Under the pieces are notes generated by a model. It was not told the origin of the DNA, did no database searches, and saw only the letters and a list, made by a program, of their open reading frames with translations. Below are positions 18,776 through 26,627 of a stretch of DNA of 57,307 nucleotides, one piece after another (the stretch's first letter is position 1; every line of letters begins with the position of its first letter). A program made the position numbers and the translations under genes. The stretch is from Rickettsia typhi (lineage in GTDB: Bacteria; Pseudomonadota; Alphaproteobacteria; Rickettsiales; Rickettsiaceae): positions 1-57,307 of the forward strand of contig CAMDSB010000004.1 in NCBI GenBank assembly GCA_945907105.1, read 5' to 3'.

Positions 18776-18815
18776 CCAAAAAGGGCTTCAGTGCACATAC
18801 TGAAGCCTTTTTGTT
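18776..18815 (+). terminator. Rho-independent terminator after rpsU
   Basis: GGCTTCAGT (18784-18792) pairs with ACTGAAGCC (18799-18807) around a 6-base loop. The stem is flanked by A-rich and T-rich sequence, with TTTTTGTTTTT following. This is a textbook intrinsic terminator 30-60 bases after the rpsU stop codon. Confidence 0.9.
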
Positions 18816-18868
18816 TTTAAAACCACTGAGCAATAAATGAGCTATAAGGCGCTATACTAGATAATTAA

Positions 18869-19006
18869 ACCACCCTATCATTTGCCAACCTAATTGGTAG
18901 CACCCTAGAAGGAGCTGGTTCTTACAATATTACAGAACAGATATGCTCTTGGCTTAATCTTGATGATGTAAATTTATTTGGCGACGCGCCTTCAGAAGAA
19001 GTATAG
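18869..19006 (+). pseudogene. Remnant of an F-box-like C-terminal tail
   Basis: This open frame has 45 codons, begins right after an in-frame stop and has no start codon. It reads ITEQICSWLNLDDV near its middle, then FGDAPSEEV and a stop. The pattern lines up with the F-box-like tails of the proteins at 3.7-4.7 kb (SEILSYLKFNDI) and 37.9-39.3 kb (LAGIFSWLSLFDL). It looks like the surviving end of a third family member whose upstream part has been lost. Short length makes the assignment tentative. Confidence 0.45.
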
Positions 19007-19174
19007 GCTTTTCTATCACTTCAAGCTTGGGATAAGGATCGTAATTTTTATCCCAATAACATATCCTCATAGCAAGAAATGCCTGAAGAATACGCATTTC
19101 TCAATAAAAAGTTGCCAATTAGAGCATCAATTTCTTTATAAATTTACTCGTATTGGTATTAATCGGTAGCAATT
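19007..19174. other. Intergenic sequence with small inverted repeats
   Basis: The stretch carries a 9-bp inverted repeat (TTGGGATAA ... TTATCCCAA) near 19027-19063, and an 8-bp one (AGAAATGC ... GCATTTCT). No gene is supported here; a predicted short plus-strand frame across 18978-19169 has no motif or clear ribosome site. Confidence 0.4.
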
Positions 19175-19414
19175 TTAGTCATCACAATACTCATCATAAC
19201 TAGTACCGCACCCACAACAACAAACTACATACATTGCATATTCAACTCCTTTAAAACAACCGTCAAGACAATCAAAAAAACTTCCCCAACAACTACCTTG
19301 TAATGCTTGCCTGGCATCATCAGGGTTTATTGCGGGTGCTGCCTGGACTGGCGCAACATTGCTGGCTGGATGTTCTCTTGCATTTTTTTCTGCTTTGGTC
19401 TCCGGTCTCCACAT
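19175..19414 (-). CDS. Small cysteine-rich hypothetical protein
   Basis: This 79-residue ORF has an ATG preceded by a good Shine-Dalgarno (AGAGAGGA, about 9 bases upstream), which argues it is translated. The N-terminal half is Ala/Pro/Glu-rich and polar. The C-terminal half is Cys-rich: GSCWGSFFDCLDGCFKG, then VVCCCGCGTSY and a final CDD, nine Cys in about 40 residues. There is no signal peptide. Clustered Cys in a small hydrophobic context could bind metal or be acylated in a host cell. I do not recognise a family. It lies between the F-box-like remnant and the end of the rvh operon. Confidence 0.5.
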   Translation of the reverse strand: MWRPETKAEKNAREHPASNVAPVQAAPAINPDDARQALQGSCWGSFFDCLDGCFKGVEYAMYVVCCCGCGTSYDEYCDD

Positions 19415-19626
19415 AAATCTATTCCTCTCTATTTATTGATTTTTCTATTAAATTTACATTAGTAGTCAATACTATCACAATATTTTTGCAACTACAAGTT
19501 GATTATTTTAAAGTAGTAATTATCTTAGTTTAACGAAATTTCCTGCATATCCATAGCTATCATTTTGTTTAAAATAAGTAAAGAAAAAACTTATTCCTTC
19601 TTATTCGTATAACAAACTTATATAAA

Positions 19627-22600
19627 CTAATTCTTGTTGCGAATATAGTCATCAATCTTACGTACTTTTCTAACCTTTGGTTCTACTTTAGGCGGATGGT
19701 ACTCTTCCATACCGGCTTTCTTCCTGTGTTCATTAATACCGCCTACGTGCTTATCTATCTCTTCGGCAACCTCAACTTTTCTTTGATCAATTTGTTGCAG
19801 CACTTCTTGACTGGAGCTAAATTCCTCTATAGATTTTTTCAGCTTCTCTACTTCAACACGCCCCTCCTCTTTTGCCATTGGGGCAACTTCAGCATAATAT
19901 TTTTCCAGCAATGAGGGGAGGTTTTCTCGAGTAATTTCTTCCTTTTCGCCATAACTATCTTTAACAGTATCATAGGCCGAGCTAATGTTATTAGCAGCTA
20001 CATCAAACGTTGTTTGATAATCACTCTCTCGACTTATAAACTCATCACTTGCATGGATTTGCTTCTCCACTTCATAGGCTTTATCGACCATATGCCTCAT
20101 CTCTGAATCTTTTGCATATTCAGTCATATAGGTTTTCCCCATCAACACCGGATCTGTACCTTCCGTTAAAGCATCATGAACTTTTGAATTCAAATCACGT
20201 CTTTCCAGACTCTTATATAGCTCTAGATTACTGTTACCTTCACGAGTAGCTTGGGCTAGGAACTCTGGCGAGATAACACTTCTGCCTTCTGCTCTGCTAT
20301 AATCATCAATAGTCCTAGTAATCCCAGATCTAGTAATCTCAGCCCTTTGATTGTCAAGTTGCTCAGCATATGTCTGTTTCGTAAAGTTTTTAGCAGCTGG
20401 GTCTGTATTAATTTCATGATATGCACCCCCTCCAAACGTACGACTTATAGTATCAATTTTTCCTCCAGATAATCCTTTATATAACCCGCTTTTAACGCCC
20501 TCAACCTCAGAGACTAACTCTTGCCCAAATTGTCTTTGTTTAGCCTGTTTTAACTGCTTTCTTTGATCAGAAGAATGTTGTATTTCCTCTAAAGATCGAA
20601 TGGTACTGCTATGCTTACCCACTAATCCAATCCCTCTATTTGACATTGCTGCATAAGCATCAACATATGCTTCTTGGAATTTTTTCGCCTGAGAATAATT
20701 TTTTGCAAGTTCTCTAAGCTTTGTATCTTTAAGTACCTTATCAACTTCCCCTTGGTCTTTAGCAGATAATTTACTGTATTCTGCTCCAAATTTAGCTTTA
20801 GCAAGCTCACCTTTTAGATCAGCAAAATTCTTCTTTGATAGTTTTTTGGCTGCATCTTTTGCAATCTTCTCACGTTTTGATTGCGGCAAGGATGGGTCGA
20901 CATTTTTAAGCAGCTCTTCTTTTAGCTTTGCTCTATAGGCTTCTTTCGCGCCGGGCTTAATACTGCTTTGCTCTAGACCTGTATTTTTTCTGACTTCATC
21001 AAGAACGGCTGGATTAGCGCTAGACTTTAAGGCTTCTCTCTTCAAAGAACTTACACGCATTTTATCAACAAGAGCAGACGGGGTATATTGATTTGCTGCA
21101 GCCTTAATATTCTCCCATTTTTCTCTCCCTATTGTTCTGTCTATTGCGCCAGAAGCGGCTCGCCCTGGCATCGACGCCAGATAAGCATTGGATTTGTCAA
21201 ATGTTTGGGCTCTAACTGCATCACCAACATTACTTAGGTTAGTAAAGTTTCCAGATGTACCTGTAATGAATCTTGCAACTGATACAGTCAATCCATTAAA
21301 CTTATGCAGCAAATAAATCGCAACAAATATCAGTAGTAAGCCATCGAGTTGAACAAAATTTCCATTCCAGAACTGATTTAATCGTCTTGAATCTTTAACT
21401 GGATCCAAGAAAGGAAGATCTACATACCTCTCCCCTATACAAGCATAAGCCTCACAGAAGTTTGTATTTGACGTACTACCTACAACATCACTATCCGCAA
21501 AATGGTCTAATGGTATAGGAATAGGCCTAGTAACTTTTGAAAACTGCTCAGCTTTCATTGGTTGCGGGAACCACCAATAAAATAACGAACTACCTAAACT
21601 AAAACCAAGCGCCTCCTCTGTTTCTTCTCCAAAGAGAGGCGTACTGCCTGCACTCGTCATTTTAGGAAAATCATGCTTACATACTCTGAATCCTAATGCG
21701 CCATATATTTCTTGACGCAAGATCATGGAGATAAAAATCAATCCTGTAAATAATATAATTGGTTGAACCGCATATGATATTAATTGTTTTAGCCAGTTCT
21801 CAAATAATGACCTGGTTATCCCAAATAACATAAAACAAATAAAGATTGGTCCCATAGTTATTATCATCCCAATAGCTATAAGTGCCGTAAGGTAAATCAC
21901 TGCAGCCTGGAAGAAAATCATCAATATAAAGTACAATGCTATGAAAAATAGTATGATATATATGAAGCCCATCCAATCTACAAATAACAAAGCAAGTAGC
22001 TTTGAAATTGTTTGTGGGGCTATCATTAGCGCTAATATACCAGGTGATCCTGGACCCGTGGCTCCAGCTTCAACAATTATTTGTAAAATCTGCTCTACAC
22101 CACCTATAAAATAGGCAAAAAGATAATCATTAAAAAATGTCCAGCTATATTCAGCACTTAAAAGGGCTGAAACTATCGCTATTTTTCCTACTCTTACTAT
22201 TAGCTCAGTATGTGTAACCTCTAAATTACCTGCTAGGTATGAAAGAGCGGTGAACATTATGTATAAAGTAAGCATGGCTGAAACCGCAGATCTATAGCCA
22301 GGGTTTTGCACGATGCCCATATAAATGCCTCTTATTAGTCCATAATTACCATCAGCACCAAATAAGAAATCTTTCACTAGTTTTGTTACATAGGAAATTG
22401 GGTCTGGGTTTGTTCGAGTAACCCCAGACTTTACTACTACTCTATATTGCCCATTATTATCATCATAAAATTTATCAAGTATTTTGAAGTATAGCTTAGT
22501 ATCTGCGTATTCTTGCTTTACGGCATCTGATTCAAACTGGTAAACTCTTCCTCCGGCTTCACGAGTATTACCATTTTTATCCACCTCATACATAGAATAA

Positions 22601-23130
22601 CCATCTGGTTTTTCTCCTACGTGAAAGCTAATTCCTCTTGGATCTCTTTGCGAATCCAAAGATTGATTTGGGTCGCCGCCTTTCTCGCCAATTAGGGCGT
22701 ATAGACCAATACCTTTTCTAAATAAGCAAGGTGCATTTATTAATTTAGCGTTAGCACTATTAGTACACATACGACCATCTATGTATTGACAATCACGCAA
22801 ACGTTCACAAAACTTTGATAACTTATGTTCGTGTTTACTTGTCCCATACCATGCACACCAAGCAGATAGCTCAAATGAGGTGTTATAATCTAAGCCATAT
22901 TCCCAACCTTTTACAGCTATAGCTAAAGGTCTTCCATTGATTCGATAGCTAGAGTCCACCCAGGGGGCAACCTGATTTTCTCCAACTTGACCATCCAGGG
23001 CTTCTTTTGAATATCTCGATGATATACTGAATGTTGCATGACCAAAATCATCTGCTTCAATGCATCGCTCACCAGTACATCCAGTCAGAAATAGCATTGT
23101 AAATATAGTAATGATCCAATTTTTATTCAT
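19627..23130 (-). CDS. rvhB6e: VirB6 paralogue, fifth (RvhB6e-like)
   Basis: This 1167-residue protein is the last gene of the rvh operon. It starts with a lipoprotein signal (FLTGC, lipid on Cys18). A Cys-containing periplasmic domain follows to about residue 250. The VirB6/TrbL membrane core spans about 265-640 with several helices and the shared signature LFGITRSLFENWLKQL. The final 500 residues are charged, Lys/Glu/Ala-rich and largely helical, with probable coiled coils. VirB6 proteins form part of the inner-membrane T4SS platform. The start is 3 bases after the previous stop. The letter is assigned by gene order known from Rickettsia. Confidence 0.85.
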   Translation of the reverse strand: MNKNWIITIFTMLFLTGCTGERCIEADDFGHATFSISSRYSKEALDGQVGENQVAPWVDSSYRINGRPLAIAVKGWEYGLDYNTSFELSAWCAWYGTSKHEHKLSKFCERLRDCQYIDGRMCTNSANAKLINAPCLFRKGIGLYALIGEKGGDPNQSLDSQRDPRGISFHVGEKPDGYSMYEVDKNGNTREAGGRVYQFESDAVKQEYADTKLYFKILDKFYDDNNGQYRVVVKSGVTRTNPDPISYVTKLVKDFLFGADGNYGLIRGIYMGIVQNPGYRSAVSAMLTLYIMFTALSYLAGNLEVTHTELIVRVGKIAIVSALLSAEYSWTFFNDYLFAYFIGGVEQILQIIVEAGATGPGSPGILALMIAPQTISKLLALLFVDWMGFIYIILFFIALYFILMIFFQAAVIYLTALIAIGMIITMGPIFICFMLFGITRSLFENWLKQLISYAVQPIILFTGLIFISMILRQEIYGALGFRVCKHDFPKMTSAGSTPLFGEETEEALGFSLGSSLFYWWFPQPMKAEQFSKVTRPIPIPLDHFADSDVVGSTSNTNFCEAYACIGERYVDLPFLDPVKDSRRLNQFWNGNFVQLDGLLLIFVAIYLLHKFNGLTVSVARFITGTSGNFTNLSNVGDAVRAQTFDKSNAYLASMPGRAASGAIDRTIGREKWENIKAAANQYTPSALVDKMRVSSLKREALKSSANPAVLDEVRKNTGLEQSSIKPGAKEAYRAKLKEELLKNVDPSLPQSKREKIAKDAAKKLSKKNFADLKGELAKAKFGAEYSKLSAKDQGEVDKVLKDTKLRELAKNYSQAKKFQEAYVDAYAAMSNRGIGLVGKHSSTIRSLEEIQHSSDQRKQLKQAKQRQFGQELVSEVEGVKSGLYKGLSGGKIDTISRTFGGGAYHEINTDPAAKNFTKQTYAEQLDNQRAEITRSGITRTIDDYSRAEGRSVISPEFLAQATREGNSNLELYKSLERRDLNSKVHDALTEGTDPVLMGKTYMTEYAKDSEMRHMVDKAYEVEKQIHASDEFISRESDYQTTFDVAANNISSAYDTVKDSYGEKEEITRENLPSLLEKYYAEVAPMAKEEGRVEVEKLKKSIEEFSSSQEVLQQIDQRKVEVAEEIDKHVGGINEHRKKAGMEEYHPPKVEPKVRKVRKIDDYIRNKN

Positions 23131-23133
23131 TAC

Positions 23134-26100
23134 CTATTCACCTCCATGTAATTTTGTACTTGTTTTCCGTTCAACTATATCTGGAGCCTTGGATACTTCG
23201 CTTTCTGATTGAGATGAATCTATATTATCTACTTTACTCACCACAGGATCTTTAGGGCTAGATTCTATGGTCGCTCCTTCTTTTGGTTTTTCTACCTGGG
23301 ACTCATCAATACTATCCCTTCTTTCAACTGAATTTTGAGGGCTAGATTCTATGGTCGCTCCTTCTTTTGGTCTTTCTACCTGTGACTTATCAATACTATC
23401 CCTTCTTTCAACTGAATCTTGAGGGTTAGATTCTATGGTCGCTCCTTCTTTGGGTCTTTCTACCTGTGACTCATCAATACTATCCCTTCTTTCAACTGAA
23501 TCTGATTGTTGCGGCATTGACTCCGGCTTATCAAGCTGTGGACCAGAATCCATTACATGCTGTTTTAAAGCCTCGCCAGGAGTTAGAGTTCTCTCCGAAA
23601 CTTGTTCAGATTGAGGCACGCTGCTACCCAAGGAAATATTCTTTGACCCTTCGCTTAAAGTAGCAGAATTATCACTCATTCCAAGACCACTAGAACCCAT
23701 TGTTAAACTAGACCTTTGTCTTTCTTCCCTACTTAGATTTGCTGATTCCAATTTATTATCACTTTTTCCTGAATCTCTGGAACCCATTGTTACGGCAGAT
23801 TGGCTTCTTCCCCTACTTGGGCTTGCTGACTCCCATTTACTGTCACTTTTTCCGGAATCTCTGGAACCCATTGTTATGGCAGATTGGCTTCTTCCCCTAC
23901 TTGGGCTTGCTGATATCCAAGGTTTTTTGCTAACAGTCGTGCTCGCGCTATCACTAGAAACCTTTGGTGCTTCATCAGTTGGTATTTCTTTTGGATCTTC
24001 TTTGGTGCGAGCAAAATTATCATAGTTCACATCACCCCCTGACTTGCCACCTCTATGTGAAATTTTTTGATCAATTGCCTTCTCTTTAACAAATTTACCT
24101 ATTTTGGACGGTATGCTCGTAATAGGACTTGCAAGTTTGTTTATATCCCCAGTAATGTCTTTAATCGGATTCAGTCCTTGTTGTAATTTTCCATCCTGGC
24201 GAGCAGCTATTACATTTGTTAAATATTGCACTACTAAAGTGGTATAACTTACAAGACCAGCCGCTAGTTTGGATAAAGCATAGAATAACAAAGAAGATGT
24301 TGCTAGCACCGAAAGTGTCCCCCCTTTAGAGAAAAAGTCAGTAACATTGCCAATTGTCTCAACTTGTGGAACATAAAAAGGTATTCCAGGCAAAAACGGT
24401 AAAGTAAAAGAAAAGCTAAGTGGTATACCCATATTATTAAGATCAAGACCAATTTTTATTGGTATCAAAATACCCCAACATGCTCTTACGACTGTTTTAG
24501 CTATGTGATCACCCATAATTTGGTCTATCAACAAAAAGAAAATTAGCAATATTGTTGGCTGGATCATATAGCTAAACATCACTGATAGCCAATTATCAAA
24601 CATACTTTTTGTGCGCTCAAACAATATGAGTACTATAAAAAATGGAGCTAATGAAACCATTACTGCAAGACCCAAAAACGCCAGGCAATAACTAACTATC
24701 ACTTCCAAAATAGCTCTAAAATAAATTAATATTGCATATATTGTTATTATGGCAAAGAATGTCATCCCAGTGTGAATCTGTAGTAGTTGAATGAACAACA
24801 ATCCCCAAGTCCTACCATTGGTGTATTTATCAAATATCGGATCAATAAACCCAAATACATTACCAGCCTGGCTTGTAACCCCAACCACAGCGGTCATCAA
24901 TGAGTCTGATCCATCTATAAAAACATTGAATAAATTCTGACTAAAAAATGTCCAGCTTGTTTCACTAAACAAAGCCAAGACTACACCAATTTTAAGAACC
25001 CTTGTAACAATATCTGTAACAGTTATTTGCGTGGCGCCAGCTAAGAATACCAATCCATATATTATGATATATAATACCAACATAGTTCGGGCAATTCCTT
25101 GGAACGTCGCATTAGTGATCAATTTGTGATAAATGATCATGGAAAGTTCATTAAATTTTTCTCGCAAAGGTTTTACCAATTTACCATAGACAAGATCAGA
25201 AAACCAAGTGCTCCCAGTATAGTTAGCGACTTTAACTTGTACTATTCCTGTTAAATTATCATTCGGACGAACGACGCGTACCCACAAAAAGCCACTAGAT
25301 CCAGCATTCCCTCTAAACGTTCTTTCTGCAGAAGTACCAGAAGTAGAGTCACTCGGCACACCATTTTCGAGAACCAAATACTCTACCTTTATAGCGTCCA
25401 AATCCGCTTTACTTACGGTAGCTAAAGCATTGCCTACTTCAATATCCATTAAGTATCTTCCAAAATGAAGGAAATTCATAAATTGGTTAGGCTTTACAGT
25501 ATTTAAATTACTTAGAAATTCTGTATACCCCAGAATAGCCGACCAATCTTGCATAAACTGACTATAACCTTGGACCATACCGTTAATTAACCAACTAGTA
25601 TTAAAATCAAGATCTCCCTCTATATCAGATTTGTAGTAGAAAAAATCCTTGCCAGTAAATGATGAGTTAACAAATTTTTCAGTAACTTCTTTTATAGTCG
25701 TACCTCCAATTGCAAATTTCATCCCTCTGCCCTTATCATAGTAACAAAGAGGGTTATTATCTTTTCCATTAGATGATTCAGCACAACTTACGATATTTGT
25801 CTTATTAATATCAAATGCAATGTTATTAATACGTCCTTGCATAATTTTTGTGTTAGTTCCAAGATCCCAATATAATCCCGGTGTAGCACAATTCTCTGCA
25901 TACTCTGCTACCCTTGTTGTCGTGATTCCATCAGTACAAAATTGCTGAGCATTGCTGTATATTATTCTGTTATCTGGAATAGGACTTTGGGTATAAGCAA
26001 CAACTAAACTATCTAGTGACCCCAGTTCTGCATTCATTTCTGATTTACTGCCAAAATACGAACCAGTCGAATCTAAAGTAATATTAATTACATCATCTTT

Positions 26101-26610
26101 TTTAACAGGAATTTTTAGACGCCCCCTAAACTTAAAATAATCTACATAATCATTTACCCTATCTTGAAAAGTCATTTCTGGTATGGGTTGGTAACGTAGT
26201 AATACACCATCTTTATAATGGTGAAAGTCGGAAATATATTTGTCCTGATTATAGTCGTATTTTTGAATAAATACCTGAGGTTCCTCAAACCTAGGATCCA
26301 CTCTATATAATACCTTATATTTTGAAGGTCTTGGCAAAACTCCTTTTGTCGACCACTCTATCTGCAGTAACTTACCTTCACTAACATTCGCCCCAACTGG
26401 TATCCATTTACCACTACCATCTAAATCCAAAGAGGCAGACGATTGATGAATACCAGAAAACTGAGGGACTTCTAAACATGAAGGAATAATTGATGTAATA
26501 GTATCAAATGTAGAATTCATCCAGCCAAATCGAGTATCATCTTCGGTAGCGGATGCATTACTATGCACACTCCAAACAATTAATACTAAAATCAGTCGAA
26601 CAAGTTTCAT
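23134..26610 (-). CDS. rvhB6d: VirB6 paralogue, fourth (RvhB6d-like), with repeat-rich tail
   Basis: A 1158-residue inner-membrane T4SS protein. The signal peptide ends near SNASA (about residue 21). A periplasmic head of about 450 residues follows. The VirB6/TrbL core lies at about 490-820 with the shared LFERTKSMFDNWLS signature. The cytoplasmic or exposed tail (after about 850) is low in complexity. It holds one set of three 28-residue Ser/Arg/Gly repeats (SASPSRGRSQSA unit) and a second set of three 28-residue Glu/Arg/Ser repeats (SVERRDSIDESQ unit). It starts 17 bases after the preceding gene's stop. Confidence 0.87.
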   Translation of the reverse strand: MKLVRLILVLIVWSVHSNASATEDDTRFGWMNSTFDTITSIIPSCLEVPQFSGIHQSSASLDLDGSGKWIPVGANVSEGKLLQIEWSTKGVLPRPSKYKVLYRVDPRFEEPQVFIQKYDYNQDKYISDFHHYKDGVLLRYQPIPEMTFQDRVNDYVDYFKFRGRLKIPVKKDDVINITLDSTGSYFGSKSEMNAELGSLDSLVVAYTQSPIPDNRIIYSNAQQFCTDGITTTRVAEYAENCATPGLYWDLGTNTKIMQGRINNIAFDINKTNIVSCAESSNGKDNNPLCYYDKGRGMKFAIGGTTIKEVTEKFVNSSFTGKDFFYYKSDIEGDLDFNTSWLINGMVQGYSQFMQDWSAILGYTEFLSNLNTVKPNQFMNFLHFGRYLMDIEVGNALATVSKADLDAIKVEYLVLENGVPSDSTSGTSAERTFRGNAGSSGFLWVRVVRPNDNLTGIVQVKVANYTGSTWFSDLVYGKLVKPLREKFNELSMIIYHKLITNATFQGIARTMLVLYIIIYGLVFLAGATQITVTDIVTRVLKIGVVLALFSETSWTFFSQNLFNVFIDGSDSLMTAVVGVTSQAGNVFGFIDPIFDKYTNGRTWGLLFIQLLQIHTGMTFFAIITIYAILIYFRAILEVIVSYCLAFLGLAVMVSLAPFFIVLILFERTKSMFDNWLSVMFSYMIQPTILLIFFLLIDQIMGDHIAKTVVRACWGILIPIKIGLDLNNMGIPLSFSFTLPFLPGIPFYVPQVETIGNVTDFFSKGGTLSVLATSSLLFYALSKLAAGLVSYTTLVVQYLTNVIAARQDGKLQQGLNPIKDITGDINKLASPITSIPSKIGKFVKEKAIDQKISHRGGKSGGDVNYDNFARTKEDPKEIPTDEAPKVSSDSASTTVSKKPWISASPSRGRSQSAITMGSRDSGKSDSKWESASPSRGRSQSAVTMGSRDSGKSDNKLESANLSREERQRSSLTMGSSGLGMSDNSATLSEGSKNISLGSSVPQSEQVSERTLTPGEALKQHVMDSGPQLDKPESMPQQSDSVERRDSIDESQVERPKEGATIESNPQDSVERRDSIDKSQVERPKEGATIESSPQNSVERRDSIDESQVEKPKEGATIESSPKDPVVSKVDNIDSSQSESEVSKAPDIVERKTSTKLHGGE
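23248..23499 (-). repeat. Three 84-bp coding repeats in rvhB6d tail (acidic unit)
   Basis: These are three consecutive in-frame units of 28 codons, each beginning SVERRDSID and continuing with SQVExPKEGATIES. Nucleotide identity between units is very high, which indicates recent slippage or recombination. A fourth, diverged unit follows. Confidence 0.85.
23662..23913 (-). repeat. Three 84-bp coding repeats in rvhB6d tail (basic Ser/Arg unit)
   Basis: These are three in-frame 28-codon units of the form SASPSRGRSQSAxTMGSRDSG, the third diverged (SANLSREERQRS). Their length equals that of the acidic repeats that follow in the same protein, though the sequences are unrelated by eye. Confidence 0.8.
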
Positions 26611-26627
26611 ATCATTATATTATTTAC

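Noticed and set aside
18978..19169. 63-codon plus-strand frame after the F-box-like remnant
   Set aside because: It has no ribosome site, an arbitrary composition, and contains small inverted repeats; not supported as a gene.
23248..23913. Regular 84-bp repeats considered as a CRISPR array
   Set aside because: The units are contiguous, in frame, without unique spacers, and encode protein repeats.
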